In this document: positions 1-8,121 of the stretch, in pieces
Layout: each line of letters begins with the position of its first letter
How positions within the stretch are numbered: position 1 is the stretch's first letter
NCBI GenBank assembly: GCA_025363475.1
Contig: JANYDS010000030.1
Coordinates: 1 to 57,717, forward strand
From: Terriglobia bacterium
Lineage (GTDB): Bacteria; Acidobacteriota; Terriglobia; Bryobacterales; Bryobacteraceae
Length of the DNA: 57,717 nucleotides
Reading direction: 5' to 3'
Notes under the pieces: generated by a model
What the model saw: the letters and a program-made list of their open reading frames with translations, nothing else
The model's database searches: none
What the model was told of the DNA's origin: nothing
Translations under genes and position numbers: made by a program

Positions 1-1203
1 GTCCGCAAACGCACCAACCGCACGGGCCAGATGGTCTGGTATTACCAATTCGACGGGCCGGGCTCGACCCGCGAAAAACGGGACCGGATTTCTGAATCCG
101 GTTTTGGCACGAAGCGTAAGGCCGAGGACGCCGAAGCGGCGAGAAGGATCGAGGAACAGCAGAAACGAGAACTATCGAAGAAAGGCGTCGAAATCGAAGT
201 TCCGAAGACGCTGGCCATGCTGCTGGATGAGTTTTTCTCCCAGCACGTGGATGAGCACCTGGCACCCAAGACGATCGAACGCTATCACGAACAGGCCGCT
301 TACCTCGACCCCGACCTCTTGAAGATGCCGCTACCGGAGATTACGCCACTTCACCTCGGGCGCGAATGGAAGCGGCTAGTGAAGAGCGGTGGTCACCACA
401 GGCGCACAAAAGCGGCGCGCCCGCTGTCCGCGAAGACCGTCCGCAATATCGCAGGAATTGTATCGAGCGCTTTCGCCCGCGCGATCAAGTGGGGGCTGGT
501 TACCGTAAACCCGGTCTCGGCAAGCGAGCCTCCAGTCCCGAAGAAGCGGCGGGGGATCGCTCTGAGTCCCGAGCAGCAGAGAACGCTCATCGCGGCCGCG
601 ACCGAGCCGTGGTGTCTCGGCACCTTTCTGGAAGTGCTCGCCGGTACGGGTGCTCGTCGCGGCGAGATCTTGGCGCTCAGGTGATCCGAATTTGAAGATG
701 GCCGGGTTTTGATCACCCGGTCCCTGACCCAGACCAGGCAAAAGCTGGAGTTCAAGTGTACGAAGACCGAGGATAGCGAACGCCGGGTTAGCTTGCCAGC
801 GTCGACGGTGACGGCCTTAGAAAGGCATCGCAACCGCCAGAACGAGTTTCGCCACCAGTTCGGTCCCGACTACCGCGCTGATCTGGACTTGATATTCGCG
901 AACCCCAACGGGTCGCCGCTGAAGCCAGATTCCGTGTCGGCATCTGTGTCCGCCCTGTGCCGTCGCCTGAAGCTTCCAAAGGACGTCAGCCTTCACACGC
1001 TGCGCCACAGTCACGGGTCGCACCTCTTGGCAGCCGGGATGTCGCTGCCCGTAGTATCCGAACGGCTCGGGCACTCTTCCGTCCGCGTAACGGCGGAGGT
1101 CTACTCACACGCGATACGTGGGCAGGACGACGAGGCAGCGCGGCGGTGGGAGGCGTTTCAGGGGAAGAATACGCTGGACAGTCACGAGGGATTGGTCCAG
1201 TGA
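1..1203 (+). pseudogene. Tyrosine recombinase/phage-type integrase, 5' partial, interrupted by in-frame TGA
   Basis: The reading frame is already open at base 1, so the N-terminus lies outside the window. An N-terminal arm/core-binding region is followed by the catalytic domain. The first catalytic Arg sits in TGARRGE (near base 655), the HTLRH box near base 1000, LGHSS after it, and the nucleophile Tyr in VYSHA at about base 1102. A TGA at 682-684 falls directly after LALR, where this family normally has Trp, and the same frame continues to a stop at 1201-1203, so a single TGG-to-TGA change explains the break. The gene lies just beyond the 3' end of a tRNA-Glu gene, the usual place for an element integrase. 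It is probably inactive unless the stop is read through. Confidence 0.9.
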
Positions 1204-1224
1204 ATTCCTGTGGCGCGTCGCGCG

Positions 1225-1243
1225 TGGCAACTCATGGCAACTC
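1225..1243 (+). repeat. Two direct copies of TGGCAACTC with 10-bp period
   Basis: The 9-mer TGGCAACTC occurs at 1225-1233 and 1235-1243, between the integrase stop and the tRNA 3' end. Short direct repeats spaced one helical turn apart next to an att site are typical of integrase arm-type or excisionase binding sites. That role is inferred from position only. Confidence 0.4.
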
Positions 1244-1267
1244 GGTGTCCGTAAGTCTATGAAAACA

Positions 1268-1342
1268 TGGTAGCGCTAACGGGAATCGAACCCGTATTTA
1301 AGCCTTGAGAGGGCTCTGTCCTAACCGTTAGACGATAGCGCC
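1268..1342 (-). tRNA. tRNA-Glu (anticodon CUC)
   Basis: The minus strand folds as a full cloverleaf. The acceptor stem is GGCGCTA paired with TAGCGCT (first pair G-U), the anticodon loop is CTCTCAA giving anticodon CUC, and the T arm is ACGGG-TTCGATT-CCCGT. The discriminator A is followed by an encoded CCA (1268-1270). The 3' end faces the broken integrase, so the 3' half is the likely attachment site of the element extending left. The matching repeat at the far end would be outside the window. Confidence 0.95.
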
Positions 1343-1379
1343 AAATATACCTTCAACATACCACCACCGCCGCACTTCT

Positions 1380-3023
1380 TCAGAAAGGCCAGAATTTGTC
1401 TCTTCCCGGAGACCAGGTAATCCCCGAACTCACCTGAATCTGGTCACGAGCCGCCTGCGCCGCCGTCAAATCGAAGTAGCGAAAGCCTACTTGAACGTTG
1501 GACGCGAACCCGCCCCGAAAGCTCCTGCCAGCCGAAATCTGCGCGTTGTAGCCACCATAACTCCCGGTTGACTGAGAGGCAGACGTCAATTGCTCGCGTC
1601 CCACCGAAAACTGAACCGTATATTTCCGCCTGACCCGCGATGCAGCACTAAGCGCCAATGATTCCTGCGTAGATGCCTGAAATACCCCGTTTCCAGGCGA
1701 CACGCCGCGAGCATAGGCTAGTGACACCGTACGTCCACCCTGAAAATCTTTAACAATCTGCCCGGACAGATCCGATGACTTAAAAGGTCGCCAGCCGTCA
1801 ACAATCAGCGTAGGTCGCCTCAGCAGCGCAGCCACCAGAGGGCTCAGTACCACGCTCTGCAATCCCAGTGACTCAGCTGACGAAAATCCTGCCCGCAACC
1901 TCAATTGCAGTGTGCGGGTAAATGCATAGGAGTAAATTAGCCCCTCCGTGCCGGTATCTGTAACCCCAAATCCCTTTGGATACAGGTAGTGACTATACGA
2001 ATAGTAAACGCCAACAGTTGTCTTCCGGCTCCACCGGTAATTCACGTCACCGCGCGCCTGTTCACCGGTGACTCCAATCAACGCCGCAGAACTCCTGATG
2101 ATCGCGAAATAGCTGATCCCTGCGCTGTAGGAAAGCCGGGTACTCTTCTGAAAAATAAGATCCACCTGGGATGAAAACTGCTTCGTCCCTGTGTCAAAAG
2201 TCTGAACATTAGGGCTGCTCGTGATGTTGATGTTGGCAATCGACGTTCCAGTATTGCTTGCCGGGTTCTGAAGCGAGTAATTCTGGGAAGACATCGTGCC
2301 GCTTTCGGTAAGCCTGAGCGAAAGCCGCCGCGTAATAATATGCGAATAATCAATGGCAAGCACCGTATTCGGGCCGTTATAAGCACCGTTAGAAGGGTAG
2401 TTACGCTGGTATTGCCCGCTGATCGAGCCGGATATCTGATCCCGCTTCCAGTGTTTGCGGCCACTCAGGTTCCAGGAGAACGAAGTGCCGTACAAGTTGC
2501 CGGTCTTTGCCACAGTACCAGCCGGACCCGGGGCCGCCGCATTGGTTCCACTATTGAAAGTTGTATTGATACCCACACTCCTGCTCCAGTTCACGTCCTG
2601 CGCGATCGTTGGCTTGTTCAATGTGTAAGCCCGGCTCAATACCGCCGGTCCCGTATATTCTTCCTCGGGAGCCGCTTCATCCTCACCCACAACCCGCGGC
2701 CCCCGAATCGGTTTCGCGGCATTCCGGGCCTCTTCCGCGATTGACCCCGGCAGCGCCGGTGTCTTGCGATCCTCCGGTTCTGCCACCGTGGCATCTCTCT
2801 CCGTGCTGTCCCGCTTGCTCACCGACGTGTTGCTCGGGTCCAGCGGATCGAACCGCCGGATTTCTTCCTGCAAAAGTTCTTCCGCGCTGAGGGGACGCTC
2901 ACGTTCGTCGTGGCGCACAACGCGCGGGTCGGGTGTAGCGCTGGTTGGCTGTGACGGCTGTTGCCCCGCCGCCATCCCTGGGAAGGATGCGAGCAGGAAA
3001 AGCGCCATTCGGTATATCCGCAT
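1380..3023 (-). CDS. Putative outer-membrane beta-barrel protein
   Basis: This 547-residue protein begins with a signal peptide (cleavage near AAGQQ, about residue 21). A charged, Pro- and Glu-rich segment (about 25-125) follows. The rest alternates polar and aromatic residues as in amphipathic beta strands, with many Y, S and T residues, and the chain ends in Phe (KFWPF), the usual C-terminal signal of outer-membrane barrels. No enzymatic motif is visible. It is transcribed away from the DUF4139 gene, with about 130 bp between them. It could be a porin-like or surface-exposed barrel. The substrate is unknown and no named family was recognised. Confidence 0.7.
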   Translation of the reverse strand: MRIYRMALFLLASFPGMAAGQQPSQPTSATPDPRVVRHDERERPLSAEELLQEEIRRFDPLDPSNTSVSKRDSTERDATVAEPEDRKTPALPGSIAEEARNAAKPIRGPRVVGEDEAAPEEEYTGPAVLSRAYTLNKPTIAQDVNWSRSVGINTTFNSGTNAAAPGPAGTVAKTGNLYGTSFSWNLSGRKHWKRDQISGSISGQYQRNYPSNGAYNGPNTVLAIDYSHIITRRLSLRLTESGTMSSQNYSLQNPASNTGTSIANINITSSPNVQTFDTGTKQFSSQVDLIFQKSTRLSYSAGISYFAIIRSSAALIGVTGEQARGDVNYRWSRKTTVGVYYSYSHYLYPKGFGVTDTGTEGLIYSYAFTRTLQLRLRAGFSSAESLGLQSVVLSPLVAALLRRPTLIVDGWRPFKSSDLSGQIVKDFQGGRTVSLAYARGVSPGNGVFQASTQESLALSAASRVRRKYTVQFSVGREQLTSASQSTGSYGGYNAQISAGRSFRGGFASNVQVGFRYFDLTAAQAARDQIQVSSGITWSPGRDKFWPF

Positions 3024-3152
3024 CCTCAGATCGAAGTCTGACGCTATGCGCCGCAGCCTGTCAAGCCGCGCCTTGTTTTGTGGTTGGCCCGCGCGCAGTT
3101 AAGATGAGGGGAGCCGGAACTCAATTCTTAAGTTGTCCGTCTACCTGCTTAT

Positions 3153-5138
3153 ATGAAGATCAAACGCATCGCTGCAATTTCGGTTTGCGCCACTGTCCTG
3201 TCGGCAGCTGAATTGCCGGTGCGCACCGTTGTGCTCTACAAGCACGGCGTCGGGTATTTTTCGCGGCATGGCACCTTACAGCCCGGAGACACCGCCCGGC
3301 TGGATTTCAAGACCGGCGAAATGAACGACGTTCTGAAATCGCTGACCATCACCGATTCGGGCGGCAAAGTGACTGGCGTTCGCTACGATTCCAGCATTCC
3401 GCTCGAGCAAAAACTGGGCGATCTGCCCTTCTTGATTGAGAAAGGCCAGCCCCTCAGCGCCGTGCTCGATCAGGTCAAAGGTGCCCGCATCGAAATGGAA
3501 TTCGGCCCCCAAAAAATCGCGGGAGCAATTGTCTCCGCCCGGCTCATTCCAGCGGATCATGACCACTCCGAACGCGAGCAGGCAACTCTGTTTCTGGATT
3601 CCGGCGAGCTGCGCAATGTGGATTTGAGCGCCGCTTCATCCATCCGCTTTACCGACGCGAAGCTCCAGTCTCAGTTCAGGGATTATCTCGCCGCCGTTAC
3701 AGGCGCAAGGTCGAAAGACAAGCGCAGTGTCTACATCGATTCCACGCAGACAACAGCCCGCGACGTCCGCGCCGAATACATTATTCCCATGCCCGCGTGG
3801 AAATCCAGCTACCGTCTCATGTTCGATCCCACCGGCACCGGGGCCACCCTCGAAGGCTGGGCGATTGTCGACAATACGACCGGCGAAGACTGGACCAGCG
3901 TTCGCATGTCCTTGATTTCCGGAAAACCGATTTCGTTTATCAGCCAGCTCTATGCCCCAAAGTACATTGCGCGTCAAGGTGCCGAGTTACAGGAAGACAA
4001 AGCACTGGCTCCGGAAGTCTACAACGGCGCTATTTCAGTGGAGTCGCAGCAACGGGCAGCAAAAATGTCGATGGCAGCACCCATGTCGCAGGCTATATCC
4101 GGGGCGGTTGGTGGCTTCGTCCCGGGCCAGTCGCGCTCGCAGCCAACTACCATTGCGGCTCCAGCCATGGCTCAGGAACTAGCCGACCTCTTCGAGTACG
4201 ATATCGCCAGGCCAGTCACAGTGCGGAAGGATGAATCCGCCATGCTCCCCTTCCTTCAACAGAAGCTGACGGCCCGCAAGCTGCTGATTTATTCGAACAC
4301 CGGCACTTCAAATCCCCTGAGTGCCGCCGAACTCTCCAACACTACAGGCAAGACGCTCGATGGCGGCCCCATCACGGTTTACGATGCCGGTGCTTATGCG
4401 GGCGAAGCCCTTGTGGAAACCGTCAAAGCCGGGGACAAGCGCTTCATCAGCTACGGCCTCGATTTAGGGACACGCATTTCGACGACGCAGAATTCGCACA
4501 CCGATGACGTCCGCGAAATCCATGTTCACAACGGCCTCCTGATCAGCAAATCCGCCGTAATTCAGACGACGTCATATTCCATTCGCAATGTAGACCCGCG
4601 CCCGAAAACCCTGATCATCGAGTATCCGGTCCGGCTGAACTTCCACCTGATCGATACAGCAAAACCCCTCGAAACGTCCAGTACCGTATATCGCTTTGAG
4701 GTCAAAGTGCCTGCCAGCGGTTCGGTGGAATTCCAGGTGACAGACGAAAACGTTTATGATCGCCAGCTTTCTCTGTCGTCCATCAATCCCGACGGTTTGC
4801 TCGCCTACATTCGCAACCGCACGATCAGCGATACCGCGCGCAAACAACTCCAGCAGATTGCCGATCTCAAAACGCAAATCGTGAAAGCCGATACAGACAG
4901 GAACGCGCTGAGCAGCCAGATCCTGGCGGCCACACAGGATGAAGAGCGCACGCGCCAGAACATTGCGAGCCTTTCCTCTGTGAGCGGCCAGCAGCAGGCC
5001 GTGCAGGATTACGCCCGAAAATTAAGCGAGCAGGAAGCGGGGATTGTCAGGCTGCGGGAAAGACAGTCCGCCCTCGACCAGCAGAAAACAGCCCTGCAAT
5101 TCCAACTAAATGATTTGATGGGACAGCTCGATTTCTAG
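3153..5138 (+). CDS. DUF4139 domain-containing secreted protein
   Basis: The 661-residue protein has an N-terminal signal peptide (MKIKRIAAISVCATVLSAAE). It continues with the VVLYKHGVGYF motif that opens DUF4139-type proteins, then a beta-rich body with a typical SSYR and EGWAIVDNTTGEDW stretch near 210-250. The C-terminal 90 residues are Gln-, Leu- and Lys-rich and predicted coiled coil. Members of this family are exported and largely uncharacterised, so no reaction can be assigned. The ATG at 3153 is chosen because it precedes the signal peptide; no strong ribosome site is visible. Two tandem hairpins lie just after the stop. Confidence 0.8.
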   Translation: MKIKRIAAISVCATVLSAAELPVRTVVLYKHGVGYFSRHGTLQPGDTARLDFKTGEMNDVLKSLTITDSGGKVTGVRYDSSIPLEQKLGDLPFLIEKGQPLSAVLDQVKGARIEMEFGPQKIAGAIVSARLIPADHDHSEREQATLFLDSGELRNVDLSAASSIRFTDAKLQSQFRDYLAAVTGARSKDKRSVYIDSTQTTARDVRAEYIIPMPAWKSSYRLMFDPTGTGATLEGWAIVDNTTGEDWTSVRMSLISGKPISFISQLYAPKYIARQGAELQEDKALAPEVYNGAISVESQQRAAKMSMAAPMSQAISGAVGGFVPGQSRSQPTTIAAPAMAQELADLFEYDIARPVTVRKDESAMLPFLQQKLTARKLLIYSNTGTSNPLSAAELSNTTGKTLDGGPITVYDAGAYAGEALVETVKAGDKRFISYGLDLGTRISTTQNSHTDDVREIHVHNGLLISKSAVIQTTSYSIRNVDPRPKTLIIEYPVRLNFHLIDTAKPLETSSTVYRFEVKVPASGSVEFQVTDENVYDRQLSLSSINPDGLLAYIRNRTISDTARKQLQQIADLKTQIVKADTDRNALSSQILAATQDEERTRQNIASLSSVSGQQQAVQDYARKLSEQEAGIVRLRERQSALDQQKTALQFQLNDLMGQLDF

Positions 5139-5150
5139 AAATAAGGGAGG

Positions 5151-5188
5151 GCGGGTCCCCAGACCCGCGCAGGACGCCCCCGTCCTGC
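5151..5188. repeat. Two adjacent perfect hairpins (possible terminator or dispersed palindrome)
   Basis: GCGGGTC-CCCA-GACCCGC (5151-5168) is followed directly by GCAGGACG-CCCC-CGTCCTGC (5169-5188). Both stems are perfect and the loops are four bases. They lie between the convergent DUF4139 gene and the hicA remnant. No T-run follows on either strand, so this is either a factor-dependent terminator or a copy of a dispersed palindromic element. Confidence 0.6.
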
Positions 5189-5196
5189 GTCTGGGC

Positions 5197-5225
5197 TTAA
5201 CGGATCGGGTTCGGTAACTTTTCCG
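5197..5225 (-). repeat. Diverged copy of the M28 peptidase gene 3' end
   Basis: These 29 bp match 5560-5588 at 23 of 29 positions in the same orientation. Read as codons, the six differences are synonymous (stop included) except for one Val/Ile swap, so the copy evolved under protein-level selection. Together with 5560-5588 it brackets the hicBA cassette as an imperfect direct repeat. Confidence 0.65.
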
Positions 5226-5340
5226 GCCACCCTTCTTTTTTCATGATTTTATGGGAACCAGCGGTGCGGTTGTGCTGCCATCCGATTTTCTTAAGTGAGG
5301 CGAAAACGCGCCGCGACCTGGCCGCTGGCCATGAACTCAT
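5197..5340 (-). pseudogene. hicA: HicA-like mRNA interferase, truncated and fused to a peptidase-like tail
   Basis: The 47-codon frame starts with ATG overlapping the hicB stop as ATGA. Residues 1-37 match the HicA double-stranded-RNA-binding-like fold: SSWPAA, then LKKIGW, then the conserved GSHK containing the HicA catalytic His, then GWP. After GWPE the usual C-terminal half is missing. Instead the frame ends in EKLPNPIR, nearly identical to the last residues (EKLPNPVR) of the M28 peptidase encoded upstream. The toxin is therefore about two-thirds length and chimeric, and probably inactive. A start codon and overlap like those of intact hicBA pairs are kept. Confidence 0.7.
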
Positions 5341-5543
5341 GCGGCGATATCGAAGGTGGCACTCACCGCGTCAGAGGGAAGTTCGCCGTGAGCCACCCGG
5401 TCGAGGTCAATTTCCTGCGCTGCGGTTTGAACTCGCAGGATGGCCTCCTCCCTCGAATCACCATACAGGAGGACATTCAATTCCGGAACCTCGGCAATTC
5501 AGCGACCGTCCGCTTCCCGGTCCAACTCAATCGTGAGCTTCAT
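5337..5543 (-). pseudogene. hicB: HicB-like antitoxin with in-frame TGA
   Basis: The frame MKLTIELDREADGR-stop-IAEVPEL is the HicB partial RNase-H-like N-terminus with TGA (5499-5501) in place of the conserved Trp of GRWIAE. It continues with LLYGDSREEAI and ends FDIAA, 68 codons in all, close to short HicB proteins. The ATG is 17 bp beyond the stop of the M28 peptidase gene, and the stop overlaps hicA by ATGA. One residue of the usual PELPG turn also appears lost. With the nonsense codon at position 15 the antitoxin should not be made, which fits the toxin also being damaged. Confidence 0.75.
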
Positions 5544-5559
5544 GCCCAAAGTTTACCAG

Positions 5560-7071
5560 CTAACGAACCGGATTAGGCAACTTTTCCGTCCCCCGAATCT
5601 CTTTCATCGACATCTTATTCGTCTCATCAATAACCTTCAAAAACGCCCGCTCACTATAGCCCAAACCCACAGCCGGCACCAGTTCCGGCGTATCCAGAGA
5701 CGTGTGATAAATCACGTGATCAATAATATGGAACGAAGGCGCGAAAACACTCACCGCCCCCAGTGACCCGCCAGCCCGCGTCTCCGGCACCTGGTACACC
5801 GAAACATTGAAATCCTGAAACGTCCGCTTCACCAGTTGCTGAAACGCCGGGCTCCCGCTCGCAAACCAGCGTCGCGCACTAATCGCATTCGACGTCATCA
5901 AATCCGCGTTATACATATACAGCAGCGTCTGCGACGTATGCTCCGCATTCAAAATCACAGACACCTTACTCCAGTCATGTGTCTTAATCATCAGGTCCCG
6001 GCCGGTCTCGCCATGGTGATGATCAGGCGTCGCCACAAACACCATCGTTCGCGGTCGCTGAGCCTGAGGAATCGCGGCATAGTGCCGGGCAATATCAATC
6101 GCCGTCGCCATCCCGCTCGCATTGTCCATCGCGCCCTGAAAGAAGCCGTCGGTATGCGCCATAACCATCACTTCTTCGTCAGAAACACCCGGCAACACAG
6201 CATATACATTCTGACTCGGCAGGTTCTCGCGCATCGCAATATCAAGCTTCAAACGGATCTGCACCTTCTGGCCGGTAGCGAGAAGATCGCGCAGCATGAA
6301 GCCCTCATCCTGGCTGATGGTCAGCGTCGGCACTGCGTCCACACCCGCAGGCGCGCCTTCCGGATTAAACTGCCCGTTGCCCGGCACTGCAATCACATTA
6401 ATGATCATGGCCGCGCCCGCCTTCGTCACCAGCGTGTCTGAATTAAACAGACCAGCCCGCTCACTCGCGGAGTGGCTTCGTCCGCCCGGCACGAAGGTGC
6501 TGTAAACCAGAACTGCTTTGCCCTTGAGGTCACGGCCCAGCAGATCCGGTGCCGCGCCCACGCCCACCCACACCACCTCGGCCGTAATCCCCTCCGCAGC
6601 CGTCGGACGCGTTTCATTGATAGGAAAAAGGGTCTGCAACGGACCGCTCCGGACACCCGCTGCATAGCTGCCTTCCCAATGCGTGGGATACCAGAGTTCC
6701 TTCACCGTGAACGGTTGCCGCGTAACTTTCAAGCCCAGTTTCGTAAATTCATCGGCCATCAGTTCCGTGGTCATCCGGTCATACTTCGTGCCGGTGATTC
6801 GTCCCCAATACTGCTCGCCGTCATCCAGACTCTTCAGCGAAATCGCCGTGATTTTTTTAATCAGGTCTTTGATGCGGTAGCCATCCACATCCTTATATGC
6901 TTCCTGACCCGGCTTGAGCGGATACTCCGGATATTCGTGGTCATCAATCAGCAGCTTAGCCATGTCTCGCGGCAGGCCCATGCCGTACGTCTTCTCAACC
7001 TTCGCGCCGGGCCGCATCTGCCCGGATAGCATCGCTGCGGAAAACAGGAGTGCCACTAAGAGCCACTTCAT
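5560..7071 (-). CDS. M28-family zinc metallopeptidase, secreted
   Basis: This 503-residue protein hydrolyses peptides (aminopeptidase or carboxypeptidase type) outside the cytoplasm by family inference. The start is the ATG before MKWLLVALLFSAAMLSGQ, a signal peptide; this ATG overlaps the stop of the preceding metallo-beta-lactamase-like gene as ATGA, so translation is coupled. A PA-like insert (about 150-270) precedes the catalytic zone. Zinc ligands are visible in AHTDG, MDNASG and NAEH, with HHHGETG nearby, an order typical of M28. The C-terminus EKLPNPVR is the sequence duplicated after hicA. The neighbour suggests a two-protein periplasmic hydrolase unit. Substrate unknown. Confidence 0.85.
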   Translation of the reverse strand: MKWLLVALLFSAAMLSGQMRPGAKVEKTYGMGLPRDMAKLLIDDHEYPEYPLKPGQEAYKDVDGYRIKDLIKKITAISLKSLDDGEQYWGRITGTKYDRMTTELMADEFTKLGLKVTRQPFTVKELWYPTHWEGSYAAGVRSGPLQTLFPINETRPTAAEGITAEVVWVGVGAAPDLLGRDLKGKAVLVYSTFVPGGRSHSASERAGLFNSDTLVTKAGAAMIINVIAVPGNGQFNPEGAPAGVDAVPTLTISQDEGFMLRDLLATGQKVQIRLKLDIAMRENLPSQNVYAVLPGVSDEEVMVMAHTDGFFQGAMDNASGMATAIDIARHYAAIPQAQRPRTMVFVATPDHHHGETGRDLMIKTHDWSKVSVILNAEHTSQTLLYMYNADLMTSNAISARRWFASGSPAFQQLVKRTFQDFNVSVYQVPETRAGGSLGAVSVFAPSFHIIDHVIYHTSLDTPELVPAVGLGYSERAFLKVIDETNKMSMKEIRGTEKLPNPVR

Positions 7072-8057
7072 TTTGACGGCGGCGCCAGCTTCAGCCGCGC
7101 ACCCTCCGCGCATTCTCGTGTAACCGTGAAATAGCGCGCAATGGCCTCTTTCCCCACCTCAAACGGATTCGGTTCGCCCGCCTTGCGCAACGGCAGCACT
7201 TTGATCTTTGGCAGCGCCGCATCAAACTCGGTATGGTTCGAAAGCAGCACCGTGGCACCCGTCGCCGCCGCAGCCGCAGCCATCTTTTGCTGTGACCGGA
7301 TATAACCGTCGAAGTTCGCCGTAGTACTGGGAAAATTGAACGCGGTACCGCCGGAATAAGCCACTGCGAGCGGTTTGCCGTTGTCCTTCACCGTGAAAGT
7401 CATCGACAGCGTACCCGGAGTATGGCCCGGCGTCGTAACGATGGAAACTGAAGTATCGCCCAGCGTGACCTTCTGCCCGTCGTCCGCCACGATATCGCGT
7501 TTCGGCTTGCCTTCCGGATAGCCGTTAGCGGATCGTTCAATGGAATCCCAGTCCGGGCCACCCATCACGATCCGCGCACCAAAACGGTCCTGCAACAGCT
7601 TCGCCCCGCCCACATGGTCGCCATGCGCATGGCTGATGATGACGTATTTGATTTTCGCCGGATCCAGCCCCAGCTTCTTCAAACCCCCTACAATTTCTTC
7701 CTCCGAATTGTAGGTAAAGATCGTATCCAGGATAATGATGCCGTCGCTCGTCGTCAATGCCCACGCATTGTGAATCTTCGAGCCGACAAAATAGAGGTTG
7801 TCGAAAACTTTAGCCGGTTCCGCGTACCAGGTGTCGCGCTTGGGGGCCGGGCCAGGTGCACCATCACGGATACGGTCCGGCACAAATGCCGGGGCCACGC
7901 ACAACCGCGCCAGCACGTCAGTAAAGTCAAAACCCGCAGCGTTTCGGGCAGCAGTCAGATGTTTGTCGATGGCGTCCTGACTGCTCTGCGCAAAAGCGCT
8001 CGAACAACAGGCAAAACAAAAGACAGCCAAAACAGCGCGACTCAAATGGATCTTCAT
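7068..8057 (-). CDS. Metallo-beta-lactamase-fold hydrolase (subclass B3-like), secreted
   Basis: The 329-residue protein has a signal peptide ending near AFAQ (residue 24). The zinc motif HAHGDH is at 143-148, a second His in TPGHTPG at 212, and a later His in SNHTEFD. The layout resembles subclass B3 beta-lactamases and their many non-lactamase relatives, so beta-lactam hydrolysis is possible but not shown by the sequence. The gene leads a two-gene unit: its stop overlaps the M28 peptidase start by four bases. Such a pair may process peptides or amides in the periplasm, which is inference. Confidence 0.85.
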   Translation of the reverse strand: MKIHLSRAVLAVFCFACCSSAFAQSSQDAIDKHLTAARNAAGFDFTDVLARLCVAPAFVPDRIRDGAPGPAPKRDTWYAEPAKVFDNLYFVGSKIHNAWALTTSDGIIILDTIFTYNSEEEIVGGLKKLGLDPAKIKYVIISHAHGDHVGGAKLLQDRFGARIVMGGPDWDSIERSANGYPEGKPKRDIVADDGQKVTLGDTSVSIVTTPGHTPGTLSMTFTVKDNGKPLAVAYSGGTAFNFPSTTANFDGYIRSQQKMAAAAAATGATVLLSNHTEFDAALPKIKVLPLRKAGEPNPFEVGKEAIARYFTVTRECAEGARLKLAPPSK

Positions 8058-8121
8058 GGATAAACCTCTTCTGCAAGATCATATAGCAAAGGAGGGCGCC
8101 GCCCCCGTCGGCCTCCGCAGA

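Noticed and set aside
682-684. Selenocysteine or recoded TGA in the integrase
   Set aside because: The family has Trp here, no SECIS-like hairpin was noticed, and TGA ends other genes normally, so a nonsense mutation is simpler.
5197-5340. The minus-strand frame ending EKLPNPIR as the 3' remnant of a second M28 peptidase gene
   Set aside because: Only the last nine or so codons match the peptidase. Upstream codons match HicA (LKKIGW, GSHK) and the start overlaps hicB by ATGA, so the frame is mainly hicA.
5836-6441. A 201-codon plus-strand frame rich in Arg and His
   Set aside because: It lies wholly inside the M28 peptidase gene on the other strand and has the skewed composition of an antisense shadow.
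7068-8057. Calling the metallo-beta-lactamase-fold protein an antibiotic resistance enzyme
   Set aside because: The zinc motif is shared with many hydrolases and the partner is a peptidase; resistance cannot be read from sequence.
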